A stretch of DNA of 64,000 nucleotides, taken from Candidatus Pyrohabitans jungbluthii. Lineage in GTDB: Archaea; Hydrothermarchaeota; Hydrothermarchaeia; Hydrothermarchaeales; BMS3B. Position 1 is the first letter of the stretch. Every line of letters starts with the position of its first letter. The notes beneath the pieces are model-generated. The model saw only the letters and a list, made by a program, of their open reading frames with translations, was not told where the DNA came from and did no database searches. Both the position numbers and the translations under genes were made by a program. The DNA lies in contig MTMD02000005.1 in the NCBI GenBank assembly GCA_002010065.2, positions 1 to 64,000 of the forward strand. The letters are read 5' to 3'. This document shows positions 45,469 to 53,664 of this stretch, piece after piece.

Positions 45469-47511
45469 ATGGGCGTGACAGGTACCCGGATTCGTGTTGT
45501 CAAAGCTTCAGGTGAGATGGAGGCATTTGACCCTAACATGGTTACCAACGACTGTGTAGACGCCGGGATAGATTTCTGGACCGCTGTGGAAGTGGCCCAG
45601 GAGGTTGCCAAGCGAATAAGGGATGGGGTCTCTACCAGAGAGATTCAGCAGGAGACGCTCCGGGTGCTCTATGCAATGAATCCAGAAGCTGCGGAGCGCT
45701 ACAAGCGCTACCACAGCATGTATGTTCGTACATCTCGCAATACCATCGAAGCCTTCGACAGGAAGAAAATTGTGGAGTCACTCATCCGCGAGACCTCCCT
45801 GCCCAGAGAAATAGCTGAGAACATAGCGAAGGAGGCTGAGGCGGAGCTGCGCAGGCTTAAGCTGGAGTTTATCTCCGCCCCGTTGATACGCGAGGTGGTG
45901 AATGTAAAGCTCCTTGAGCATGGTTTCGAGGAGGCACGAGCTAGCTATACCCGCCTTGGAATGCCTGTCTACGACGCCTCTCGCTTAGTTGAGGGCGAGG
46001 CGAAGAGTGCAGAGGCGGTGCACCGCGCCATGGCTGCCAACGTGCTTAAGGAGTTTGCACTTCTGAAGGTTCTTCCTCTAACCCTTGCGGACGCTCATAT
46101 GAAGGGTGACCTTCACATCCACGCCCTTGAGGCTTTCGCAACGAAAGCGAGCGCCTTTGCCCATGACCTCCGCCCCTACCTCATCGCTGGCATTAAGGGC
46201 GGGAGCAGCGCAACCCCGCCAGCGGAGCATGCGGTAGAGGCGGTGCTCACCGCAATAAACGCGCTCCGCCATGGAGAGGGGAGCTTTTCAACCTCGCAGT
46301 GCCTGGACTACATAAACGTGTGGCTTGCTCCTTATATAAGCGGAATGGGCAGCGCAGAAATAGCGCGAGTCGCCAGAATGTTGATTTACGAGGTTTCACA
46401 GCTTAGCAATGGGGAGCACGCCTACGAGCTGGGCGTTGAATACGGCATACCCGAGTTTCTTGCCTCTGAGCCAGCGACGCTTCCTGGTGGTGACGTGGGC
46501 GACGCTGTCTATGCAGACTTTGAGGAGGAAGCACGCGCCCTTGCTCTTGCCATTGCAGAAGCCTTCGCATCGGGAGACCACTTAGCCAAGCCCTTCCTCT
46601 GTCCCAAGGTGTACTTCAGGCTGCGTAAAGAGTATGAGGAAAAAGAAGGCTACGACGCATACCTGCGCGCTGCCCACCTAGCAGCTTCGAGGGGAGCGAG
46701 TCATTGCTTTGCGGCTCCTCACGAAGGAGAGCTTCAGATCGCAAACTACACATTTCCAGGCGAGGAGGTGCTGCACCAGCTGAGCGCAGGCATGCTCCAG
46801 GTGGTCACCCTCAATCTCCCCAGAATAGCCTACCAGAGCGAAGGCAGAGAGAGAAAGCTTTTTGAGCTTCTTGAAGAGAGGGTAAAGCTTGCCATAGATG
46901 CGCTTCTTTTAAAGAAGGAGGTTATAGACCGCCGCGTTATGGCTGGGATGCTGCCCATGCTCTCTGAGAATTATGCTACGGCGAGGCTTCTTCTCGGCGT
47001 GGGCTACGTTGGGCTGAATGAGATGCTCACCGCTTACCTTGACAAAGAGCTTCACGATGGCGAGGCGGCAAAGCTCGGGGAGCGCGTGGTGAGGTATATG
47101 CACGCCCTTGTGGAGCAGTTCAGCCGAGATACAGGGCTAAGCTTTGTGCTCACACAAGCAATAGACGAGAACCCGGCAATGAGGCTGGCGAAGCTCGACC
47201 ATGGCATGTTTGCGGACAGGCTTATAGCAAGAGGTGATAGGCAGGAGGGGAGCGTTTACTATACCCATGCTTCCTGGGTAAGAGCAGATGCTGAGCTTCC
47301 TATCCACCAGCGGCTGAGTATAGAGGGCGAGTTTCATCCTCTCTGCAAAGGTGGTGCAGTTTCCCGAATACTAATAAGCGAAGCTTTGCCAGAGGTGACA
47401 GCGCTGATGGAGCTTTCGCGGAAAGTAGCGGAGCACACCAAGCTGCGCTTCTGGAGCTATTCCCATGAGGGCGACACGGGCGCAGGTTGCGGCTCTGCCG
47501 CAGGGAGGTGA
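45469..47511 (+). CDS. NrdD-like anaerobic ribonucleotide reductase, lacking the C-terminal glycyl-radical region
   Basis: A 680-residue protein with an ATP-cone allosteric domain at the N-terminus (RIRVVKASGEMEAFDPNMVTNDCVDAGI) and a second partial cone (RNTIEAFDRKKIVESLIRETSLP). The catalytic barrel is recognisable, for instance MKGDLHIHALEAFATKASAFAHDL. Class III reductases end with a CxxC...CxxC zinc site and the glycyl-radical motif RxxGY; here the chain ends LRFWSYSHEGDTGAGCGSAAGR with only one Cys in the expected first zinc pair and no GY motif. The activase follows 7 bp downstream. Either the radical domain is encoded elsewhere, or this is a divergent or truncated form. Confidence 0.7.
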   Translation: MGVTGTRIRVVKASGEMEAFDPNMVTNDCVDAGIDFWTAVEVAQEVAKRIRDGVSTREIQQETLRVLYAMNPEAAERYKRYHSMYVRTSRNTIEAFDRKKIVESLIRETSLPREIAENIAKEAEAELRRLKLEFISAPLIREVVNVKLLEHGFEEARASYTRLGMPVYDASRLVEGEAKSAEAVHRAMAANVLKEFALLKVLPLTLADAHMKGDLHIHALEAFATKASAFAHDLRPYLIAGIKGGSSATPPAEHAVEAVLTAINALRHGEGSFSTSQCLDYINVWLAPYISGMGSAEIARVARMLIYEVSQLSNGEHAYELGVEYGIPEFLASEPATLPGGDVGDAVYADFEEEARALALAIAEAFASGDHLAKPFLCPKVYFRLRKEYEEKEGYDAYLRAAHLAASRGASHCFAAPHEGELQIANYTFPGEEVLHQLSAGMLQVVTLNLPRIAYQSEGRERKLFELLEERVKLAIDALLLKKEVIDRRVMAGMLPMLSENYATARLLLGVGYVGLNEMLTAYLDKELHDGEAAKLGERVVRYMHALVEQFSRDTGLSFVLTQAIDENPAMRLAKLDHGMFADRLIARGDRQEGSVYYTHASWVRADAELPIHQRLSIEGEFHPLCKGGAVSRILISEALPEVTALMELSRKVAEHTKLRFWSYSHEGDTGAGCGSAAGR

Positions 47512-47518
47512 GGGTGAG

Positions 47519-48202
47519 ATGGAACTGGTGTTCTCACACATAGAGCACCTTTCAACCACCGCCTATCCCGGCAAGCCCTGCACAGTTGTGCACACTCATG
47601 GATGCCCCCTGGGGTGCTTCTACTGCGCAGCAGAGGATGCTAATGCTAAGAAGACGGAGACGCAGAAGCTTGTGAAGCTTTTCGAGGAGGGGAAAGAGCT
47701 GATAGATGCTGTAGCTATTGCGGGATGCGAACCTCTTATGCAGTCAGCCTCTTTAGAGCTTGCAGCGCAGCTTAAGGAGAGGGGGTTTGATATAAAGCTC
47801 CACACCACGGGCTACTATCCAAGTGCACTGGAGAGTGTGGTTGAAGAAAGGCTTGCGGATGTCGTGGAGATGGACATAAAGGCGCCTCTGGATACTGAAA
47901 AGTATGCGATGGTAACCGGGAGAGGCGACGCGGTTGACAGGATTTTTCAGTCCCTTGATGTGCTCTCTTCCTCGCAGGTGCGCTGCCAGGTTACAACAAC
48001 TCTCGCACCCCCTGTATTCTCCCACGAGGATCTCCCTGAACTTGTTCATGTCCTCTCCTGCTATGGCTTCAAAAAGCTGAGAGTGAAAAACTACCCTGGC
48101 GAAGGAGTGGTAGAACCATGGCTTCTGCATTCGCATGGGGAAGCGCTTCTCAGCAGAGGCGTGGCAGAATGCTTCGCCGGGAGGTGGTCGGATAGTAATT
48201 GA
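47519..48202 (+). CDS. Radical SAM activase (NrdG-like)
   Basis: A 227-residue radical SAM protein. The cluster motif is HTHGCPLGCFYCAAED (CxxxCxxC) and IAGCEPLMQS replaces the usual GGEP. It would generate the glycyl radical on the upstream NrdD-like enzyme using SAM and reduced ferredoxin or flavodoxin. ATG 47519 follows GGAGGTGAGGGTGAG. Gene order reductase-activase is standard. The 3' end overlaps a PIN-like gene in a different frame. The missing glycyl domain in its presumed partner makes its substrate uncertain. Confidence 0.85.
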   Translation: MELVFSHIEHLSTTAYPGKPCTVVHTHGCPLGCFYCAAEDANAKKTETQKLVKLFEEGKELIDAVAIAGCEPLMQSASLELAAQLKERGFDIKLHTTGYYPSALESVVEERLADVVEMDIKAPLDTEKYAMVTGRGDAVDRIFQSLDVLSSSQVRCQVTTTLAPPVFSHEDLPELVHVLSCYGFKKLRVKNYPGEGVVEPWLLHSHGEALLSRGVAECFAGRWSDSN

Positions 48203-48518
48203 CATTCTCCTCGATGTCAACATCCCGAAGCGGGTGAAAAAGCTCAACCACGGTACGCGGGTGTTGCACATCGGCGATGTAGATACCCACATGAGCGACG
48301 AGGAAATCCTCCACCTATTAGCCAAGCTGCGCTGCATAATTGTCACCCATGACCGCGAGTTAGCTATGCGAGCGGCGAAGAAGCACCACGTTCTTTTTAT
48401 CAAAAATTCCCTCCCGGCGGAAAATATAGTGCGCTGCCTTGAGAAGCACCGCAGGCTTTTGCGCAGGGCGAGCATCTTTTGCGAGGGGCGCGAGGATTGC
48501 GATTCGTGCCCGTCTTAA
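48135..48518 (+). CDS. DUF5615-like PIN-superfamily protein
   Basis: The conserved part begins VIDILLDVNIPKRVKKLN and continues HMSDEEILHLLAKLRCIIVTHDRELAMRAAKKHHVLFIKNSLPAENIVRCLEKH, a small PIN-like fold of the DUF5615/Mut7-C type that often pairs with an antitoxin. Cys residues end the protein. The start is uncertain: ATG 48135 lies inside the activase gene, while a later start after GGAGGTGG at 48180-48188 would require a non-standard codon (about 48192-48200). A fragment of another PIN gene follows (48552). Confidence 0.6.
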   Translation: MGKRFSAEAWQNASPGGGRIVIDILLDVNIPKRVKKLNHGTRVLHIGDVDTHMSDEEILHLLAKLRCIIVTHDRELAMRAAKKHHVLFIKNSLPAENIVRCLEKHRRLLRRASIFCEGREDCDSCPS

Positions 48519-48551
48519 AACAATATGTTTCGATTGCAGAGACGCTGCTGA

Positions 48552-48636
48552 AATATGGTTGTGATGCCAATAGTTACAAGAAATGAGAAACACTTCAGGT
48601 GGATAGAGGAGATCACAGGTTATCCAAAAAACCTCT
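48552..48636 (+). pseudogene. 3' remnant of a PIN-domain (VapC-like) gene
   Basis: In one frame the sequence reads MVVMPIVTRNEKHFRWIEEITGYP, closely resembling the C-terminal strand and loop of VapC toxins (IVTRNxxHF). Nothing upstream keeps this frame, and the frame then runs into the convergent pyrophosphatase gene. The 5' part has been lost. Confidence 0.5.
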
Positions 48637-49144
48637 CCTCATACCTCGCCTTCGCCCTTTCAAGCTCTGCAAGTGCCTCTTCCCGGGGCTGCCAGTCCTC
48701 CACCACTATTTCTCTACCCTCCAGCTCCCGGTAGCGGGCGAAGAAGTGCTCCACCTCGCGCAGAAGGTGCGGAGGCACGTCTTCAAGCTCCGCCATGTGC
48801 TGAAGCTGCGGATCCCTAGCCGCCACCCCGAGAAGCTTGGGGTCTCGCCTTCGCTGCGCCTTTACCTCGAGCATTCCCAGAACCCGAGCCTCCACCACTA
48901 TCCCAGGATAAAGCGCCTCTTGGCACAGCACCAGGATATCTAAAGGTGAGGAGTCCTCGCACCAGGTGCGAGGGATGAAGCCGTAGTTCGCTGGCGAAGC
49001 GAAAGAAGTGAAGCTCACCCGGGATAGCTTTATAACCCCAAGCTCAAAATCGTACTCGTACTTCGCCTTTGTGCCGCGGGGCACCTCTATCACAGCGAGC
49101 ACATCGCCATGCTTTGGCTGCGCTTTAAGATGGAGCAGGTTCAT
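48620..49144 (-). CDS. Inorganic pyrophosphatase family protein with altered active site
   Basis: A 174-residue protein following the family I PPase plan: YEYDFELGVIKLSR, ASPANYGFIPRTW, SPLDILVLC, GMLEVKAQRRRDPKLLGVAARD, and HFFARYRELEG. In typical enzymes these read YPANYGFIP, DGDPLDVLV and GMLxMxDxGxxDxKLxAV. Here the Asp of DRV is Ser, one Asp in DGDPLD is Ser, the Asp in GMLxMxD is not kept, and the YK pair is YR. Several metal ligands are lost, so it may be inactive or act on another phosphate. TATA TTTATATT lies about 25 nt upstream for a leaderless start at ATG 49144. Confidence 0.75.
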   Translation of the reverse strand: MNLLHLKAQPKHGDVLAVIEVPRGTKAKYEYDFELGVIKLSRVSFTSFASPANYGFIPRTWCEDSSPLDILVLCQEALYPGIVVEARVLGMLEVKAQRRRDPKLLGVAARDPQLQHMAELEDVPPHLLREVEHFFARYRELEGREIVVEDWQPREEALAELERAKARYEERFFG

Positions 49145-49176
49145 TGAATTAGGTAGGTAGCTTTGGTAATATAAAT

Positions 49177-50268
49177 CTACTTCGCCACCCCTGTCTTCTC
49201 TAGGCATATCTCAAAGTCCTTCTTGCTTGGGTTCTGATCCTCTAAGATGGTGTAGCGTGAGGGTCTTATGTTCTTCGCGTACATCAGCGCTTCCAGCATC
49301 TGCTTCTTTGTGAGACCTATCTCCCTAGCGGTAGTGGGGGCAAGGATCTTCTCTAGGGAGTACTTCAGAAGCTCCCAGTCACCCTCGCCATAGTAGTGCT
49401 GATGCATGTACTCCATAATTATCGTGCCTATCCCCACCTGCTCCCCGTGGGTGCCCCTCCCGTAACCCAAGTAATCTAATGCGTGGCTGAACTTGTGGGC
49501 AGAGCCGGAGACCGGGCGAGAGGTGCCATACATGTTTATGGCGAGCCCGCCGAGGATAAGCCCCCTCACCAGAAGCTTGAGATACTTGGCGTCCCTGAAG
49601 TCCAGCTCATCTGCGCTCTTAAGCAGAAGCATCGCAGGCATGGAGGAGATACTCGCCACTATTTCGTCGTAGTCCTCGTCTATCTTCTCCACCCCGAGAA
49701 GCCAGTCCTTCACCTCCACCAAATTGGAGATCAAATCCCCATAGCCTGAGCGGAGGAGTCTGACAGGGCTGTTCCTGATAATCTCCAGGTCGGCGATAAT
49801 GGACACAGGAGAGGCGGCTTTGATTGAGATTGGCATCCCTTTCTCCTTGAAGCTCGCCAGGGGTGAAGCTATGCCGTCATGGGCGGCGTTGGTGGGAATA
49901 CTTATAAGCAGAGCGTTTGAGTGGAAGGCCACCACCTTCGCTACGTCAAGCACCTTGCCTCCGCCCACCCCTAATACGGCGTCATACTCGCCAAGGTCGC
50001 CTCTAATCTCCTGCTCAATTTTTTTCGCAGTTACCCTTGAGGCGGTTTTAACAATAAATTTCTTGGATTTACACTCGTCGCTGGTGCAGATAAGCTCCTC
50101 CACCTTCTTACCAGCGATTTCATTTGTCCTGGGTCCAGTTACAATTACCACATTTCTCAAATCATACCTGCCAACCAGCTTTGAAACATGGTTTAAGGCT
50201 TCTCTGTGTATCCTTACATCCACGGGCAGGAGTATCTGCTTGAAGTGTTTCAATATCATGGCCATCAC
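49177..50268 (-). CDS. egsA: sn-Glycerol-1-phosphate dehydrogenase
   Basis: A 363-residue NAD(P)-dependent zinc enzyme of the alcohol dehydrogenase III/GldA fold: GVGGGKVLDVAKVVA (dinucleotide binding), PTNAAHDGIASPLAS, and the zinc His residues in SGSAHKFSHALDYLG. It reduces dihydroxyacetone phosphate to sn-glycerol-1-phosphate, the stereospecific backbone of archaeal lipids, which marks the window as archaeal. It overlaps the CDP-alcohol transferase gene by 4 bp and shares its promoter. Confidence 0.95.
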   Translation of the reverse strand: MMAMILKHFKQILLPVDVRIHREALNHVSKLVGRYDLRNVVIVTGPRTNEIAGKKVEELICTSDECKSKKFIVKTASRVTAKKIEQEIRGDLGEYDAVLGVGGGKVLDVAKVVAFHSNALLISIPTNAAHDGIASPLASFKEKGMPISIKAASPVSIIADLEIIRNSPVRLLRSGYGDLISNLVEVKDWLLGVEKIDEDYDEIVASISSMPAMLLLKSADELDFRDAKYLKLLVRGLILGGLAINMYGTSRPVSGSAHKFSHALDYLGYGRGTHGEQVGIGTIIMEYMHQHYYGEGDWELLKYSLEKILAPTTAREIGLTKKQMLEALMYAKNIRPSRYTILEDQNPSKKDFEICLEKTGVAK

Positions 50269-50831
50269 ATCTGTCTCATTGAATAAATCATCCTGTGGAA
50301 AGCTGTAAGGAATCCGAGGGCAGCGAGGAAGACCAGGAGGTAGTACACCTCACCTATAAGCAAACCTATTATTATGGCCAGGATTCTGAAGTCCCTCGTG
50401 GCTATTCCAACTTTACATTCCGCGCCAACTGCTTCGGCCATTATCCTGGTCACGCTAACCAGGAAGGTACCCACAATCGCTAGGCTTCCAGCCAGCCAGT
50501 ACTCCGCGGGGTTAAAGGCGATCAGAGCGATTATTAAAGCTGCGTCTACAAATCTGTCCAGCACCCTGTCAAGGTAAGCTCCCTTCTTTGTTACCCTGCT
50601 GGAGAGCCTCGCCAGGTCGCCGTCGGTGCAGTCCAGAATCTGAGATACCAGAAGCACCACCACGCCTGCGATTATGCTCTGAGTGGCTATAAGGTAGGCG
50701 GCGTAGAATCCCAGGAGTGTTGCTATAATAGTTACCATGTTCGGTGTCAGTGGCGTTCGCATCAGCAGCTTTGCAATGGGTATAGAAAATCGCCTGTAAA
50801 TGTAGTGAGTAAGTGGATATTTCAACTCCAT
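50265..50831 (-). CDS. CDP-alcohol phosphatidyltransferase-family enzyme
   Basis: A 188-residue membrane enzyme with the full CDP-alcohol motif: D67-x2-D70-G-x2-A-R-x8-G84-x3-D88-x3-D92. It exchanges CMP on a CDP-lipid or CDP-inositol for an alcohol. Archaetidylinositol phosphate synthase and DIPP synthase share this motif. The divergent sugar-nucleotidyltransferase gene (51000) is like the inositol-1-phosphate cytidylyltransferase of di-myo-inositol phosphate makers, so both lipid head-group and osmolyte roles are open. Overlaps egsA by 4 bp. Confidence 0.85.
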   Translation of the reverse strand: MELKYPLTHYIYRRFSIPIAKLLMRTPLTPNMVTIIATLLGFYAAYLIATQSIIAGVVVLLVSQILDCTDGDLARLSSRVTKKGAYLDRVLDRFVDAALIIALIAFNPAEYWLAGSLAIVGTFLVSVTRIMAEAVGAECKVGIATRDFRILAIIIGLLIGEVYYLLVFLAALGFLTAFHRMIYSMRQM

Positions 50832-50999
50832 TTTAAACGACCTGATAATCCCTTTTTAAGTATTTTTTATTGTAACTCAGCCTTACTGCATAAATTCCCA
50901 CCAAAGGCTGATTAAGCAAATCCCACCTCTCTTTTGATAGAATTTTAATCACAAGAAATATTATTGTAGTTCAATATTGTCATTTAGAGGGGTAAAACG

Positions 51000-51752
51000 A
51001 TGAAGGCGGTTATCCTTGCAGCGGGCATGGGTAGCAGGCTTGGTGAGTTTACCAGAGATAAACCAAAGACTCTGCTGCTGGTGAGAGGCAAGCCGCTGAT
51101 ATTCCACATCTTGGGGAGCCTCTCCACTAATGGGATAGAAGAAGTGATAATAATAACTGGCTACGAAGATGAAAAGATTAGAGAGGAGGTGAGAGACGGC
51201 TCTGCGTGGGGACTAAAGGTAAGATACGTTAACAACCCCCGCTATGATTCAACAAACAATATCTACAGCCTTCGCCTGGCGGAGAAGGAGGTGGCATCAC
51301 AGGGATTTTTGATTGTGAATTCGGACGTCTTCTTTCATCCCGAGATTTTAAGGAGGCTTCTTGAGGCTAAAAATAGTGGGATTACCCTTATGGTGGATGT
51401 TGAAAAGAGTCTGGGGGAAGAGGAGATGAAGGTAGTAGCCCGGGAGGAGCGTATTACAGATATCGGGAAGGGGCTACTCCCCAGAGATGCGGATGGGGAA
51501 TATATAGGTCTTGCGCGTATTGATTCTGAGTTTACCTCCATATTTTTTGATGCTATTAAGGAAGTGCTACGCGACCAGGGGGCAGGGGTTTTCTACGAGG
51601 AGGCTTTTAAAAGACTTATAGAGAAGGGTTTCCCAATAAAATACAGCACGACCGGTGGGTATCCATGGATAGAGATTGACACCCCACAGGACCTGAGAAC
51701 TGCCGAGGCTGACATAGCACCAGAGATAGAAAAGGGGCGTGTTGACCTATAA
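51000..51752 (+). CDS. Nucleotidyltransferase (sugar/inositol-1-phosphate type)
   Basis: A 250-residue Rossmann-like nucleotidyltransferase: MKAVILAAGMGSRLGEFTRDKPKTLLLVRGKPLIFHIL, the NTP-binding GxGxRx(n)PK motif, then DVFFHPEIL and TNNIYSLRLA as in LicC/IPCT-like enzymes. It joins CTP (or another NTP) to a sugar, inositol or choline phosphate. Placed divergently from the CDP-alcohol transferase, it may supply CDP-inositol. GAGGGGT precedes the ATG. The substrate cannot be settled from the sequence. Confidence 0.8.
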   Translation: MKAVILAAGMGSRLGEFTRDKPKTLLLVRGKPLIFHILGSLSTNGIEEVIIITGYEDEKIREEVRDGSAWGLKVRYVNNPRYDSTNNIYSLRLAEKEVASQGFLIVNSDVFFHPEILRRLLEAKNSGITLMVDVEKSLGEEEMKVVAREERITDIGKGLLPRDADGEYIGLARIDSEFTSIFFDAIKEVLRDQGAGVFYEEAFKRLIEKGFPIKYSTTGGYPWIEIDTPQDLRTAEADIAPEIEKGRVDL

Positions 51753-51827
51753 GATTCCTATAAGGGCTAAATCTTCGAGATACGCCCTTTCAAAGCTTTT
51801 ATTATATGGACAATCAACACGATTTAC

Positions 51828-51953
51828 ATGCTGAGGAGATTTTTCATTCTTCTGCTTCTAGTAGGTGCTGTGCATGCCCAAGAAGTGCGCTTCTCTGGGT
51901 GGAGTATCATCACGAAGTTTGCGCTTAGCTTCTATAACCCTGTAAGGGGGTGA
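51828..51953 (+). pseudogene. Small secreted-protein frame interrupted by TGA
   Basis: The frame from ATG 51828 encodes a signal peptide (MLRRFFILLLLVGAVHA) and 24 more residues, stopping at TGA 51951-51953 after a G5 run. The same frame stays open after this stop to about 52080 (IGGDSYVVARSKSS). It looks like the start of a secreted protein that has been broken by point mutation, upstream of a similar intact gene. It could also be a short secreted peptide of 41 residues. Confidence 0.4.
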
Positions 51954-52112
51954 GTTCTCTCCATAGGCGGCGATAGTTATGTGGTAGCGAGGAGTAAAAG
52001 CTCTATACGGCCCCACATTGTGATTTTAATCTCATTAGCAGCTGTGCATCTTCGGGATAAACAGGTAAATTTAATACTTAATAACTCCAAGTTTTACTAT
52101 AGGTGGATGTTT

Positions 52113-53255
52113 ATGAGAAGAGAGATATTGGCGTTTATTCTGGTCCTTTTACCTTTTAATGCTGCAGCAGAGGAATCTCTTCTGAAGTTCTATTCCTGGG
52201 ACCCTGCTACAAAGACGCCTCGCATTTTAGAGGGGGAGGAGATAGACATTTCAGGCGAACAGGGCACCTACTACTTTATCAACCCTCCTCTTAGGGTGGA
52301 TGCAAACAGGGACGGCGATACCCTGGATGAAGAAGATTATGTGCTCTACAATGCGCTGTACATTATCAACTCCTCATACGCTGAGTTTGTGCTTAGCTTC
52401 TACGATCCCAGCGAGGCAGAGACAATAAATGTAAGGGGAAAAGAGTATCTGCTCATATACTCAAACCCATACCAGCAGCAGTTCCGCTATGCAGAGAGGT
52501 ACCATTACCTCACTCTGCCCCGGAAGGGAAGTATCCTCTCTAGGGAGGCTACACCATTCCCACAGGACGCCAACCTTAAGGTCGAGTATGTTAACCCCAC
52601 CGTCAGCCTGGGCAATGTGATTGGAACTCTCGCTTTCTTTGTAGGCAATAATTACCATTCCTCTGTCAGCATCTTTGAGGGAAGGTTCCCCAAGGATATA
52701 ACTTCGGAGCTTAAAGACCCATTTAAGAAGTACAAGATATATGTGGTTGAGGCAGATTCTACGCACGCGAAGCTTGTCATAGTGAAAAGGGGCGAGGAAA
52801 ACGCTGTCTGGGTGAAGAATGGTGATACAGATGTGCTGGGCTACAGCAGGGTGGCGGCCTTCACCCTGAAATATGGGGGCAGAGGTGAGGGGGGACCATC
52901 ACTGGGCAATGACGCCAAATACTTTATCCACTTTCGCGGCGAAGCTTTCAAGCTCACTCAGGGTTGCGTGGATATAGAGGGCACCTTATACGAGCTTTGC
53001 TACGATGGTGTGAGGAAGCTAAGCATAAGGCTCAGAGAGGAGTTTGCAGTGCCACCAGAGCCTAAGCCCGAGGAGACACAGGCTCCAATAACAACGTCTC
53101 CACTAGAGACTACTCCAGCGCCCACCCAGCCACCAGCTACAGAAAAACCAGAAGAAGAAAAGAAAGGTGTGTGTGGACCTACTCTGCTTGCGCTGCTCGC
53201 CCTAATTCCCCTGCTCAGGCGCCCCTCATTCGCCTCTTGTACTCCTCCAGCTTAG
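52113..53255 (+). CDS. Secreted surface protein with CGP-CTERM-like tail
   Basis: A 380-residue protein with signal peptide MRREILAFILVLLPFNAAA. The body is beta-rich with conserved Tyr/Asp motifs. Near the C-terminus comes a Pro/Thr/Glu-rich spacer (KPEETQAPITTSPLETTPAPT) followed by CGPTLLALLALIPLLRR, which matches the CGP-CTERM sorting domain known from Thermococcales, probably processed by an archaeosortase-like enzyme. Unusually the frame continues ten more residues (PSFASCTPPA) past the basic cluster. ATG 52113 has AGGTGG upstream. The 3' end overlaps purE on the other strand by 41 bp. Confidence 0.75.
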   Translation: MRREILAFILVLLPFNAAAEESLLKFYSWDPATKTPRILEGEEIDISGEQGTYYFINPPLRVDANRDGDTLDEEDYVLYNALYIINSSYAEFVLSFYDPSEAETINVRGKEYLLIYSNPYQQQFRYAERYHYLTLPRKGSILSREATPFPQDANLKVEYVNPTVSLGNVIGTLAFFVGNNYHSSVSIFEGRFPKDITSELKDPFKKYKIYVVEADSTHAKLVIVKRGEENAVWVKNGDTDVLGYSRVAAFTLKYGGRGEGGPSLGNDAKYFIHFRGEAFKLTQGCVDIEGTLYELCYDGVRKLSIRLREEFAVPPEPKPEETQAPITTSPLETTPAPTQPPATEKPEEEKKGVCGPTLLALLALIPLLRRPSFASCTPPA

Positions 53256-53655
53256 CTCTGAGTTCTGAATCCTTGAGGGCAAGAATCTCAATAGCTAAGA
53301 GTGCCGCATTTTTAGCGTTGTCTATGCCCACAGTAGCAACCGGCACGCCAGGTGGTAGCTGGGCAATTGCAAGCAGCGCATCTAAGCCGAGAAGCTTCAC
53401 CTCCCGTGGTACGCCTATCACAGGCTTTATTGTGTGGCTTGCTATTACTCCGGGTAGCGCGGCGCTTAAGCCAGCGATGGCGATGAAAACCTCGCAGTCA
53501 TCTCGTTCTGCAATCGCCTTAACCTTTTCCGGCGTGCGATGAGCGCTTGCTACGTGCACTTCGCAAGCAACGCCGAACTCCTTTAAGACAGCCTCAGCCT
53601 TCTCCGCGAGTTCGCGGTCAGACTCGCTTCCTATAACCACAATCACCTTGCTCAT
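53215..53655 (-). CDS. purE: N5-carboxyaminoimidazole ribonucleotide mutase (PurE)
   Basis: A 146-residue protein: VIVVIGSESDRELAEKAEAVLKEFGVACEVHVASAHRTPEKVKAIAE is the PurE signature with the SDxxxA and SAHRTP motifs. It moves the carboxyl group in AICAR-branch purine synthesis. PurE uses either N5-CAIR (class I) or CO2 directly (class II); the sequence does not settle which. It follows an SDR gene by 9 bp and ends inside the surface-protein gene. Only one pur gene is seen here. Confidence 0.93.
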   Translation of the reverse strand: MSKVIVVIGSESDRELAEKAEAVLKEFGVACEVHVASAHRTPEKVKAIAERDDCEVFIAIAGLSAALPGVIASHTIKPVIGVPREVKLLGLDALLAIAQLPPGVPVATVGIDNAKNAALLAIEILALKDSELRAKLEEYKRRMRGA

Positions 53656-53664
53656 CTCATCACC

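Noticed and set aside
47461-47520. Frameshift in the NrdD-like gene restoring a zinc/glycyl-radical tail
   Set aside because: The other two frames across 47400-47520 do not show a CxxC or GY motif before the activase start, so a single indel does not restore it; the loss looks real at this level.
51951-51953. TGA as selenocysteine codon in the 41-residue secreted frame
   Set aside because: There is no SECIS-like structure nearby, no Sec-type protein family is recognised, and a homopolymer run precedes it, so decay is simpler.
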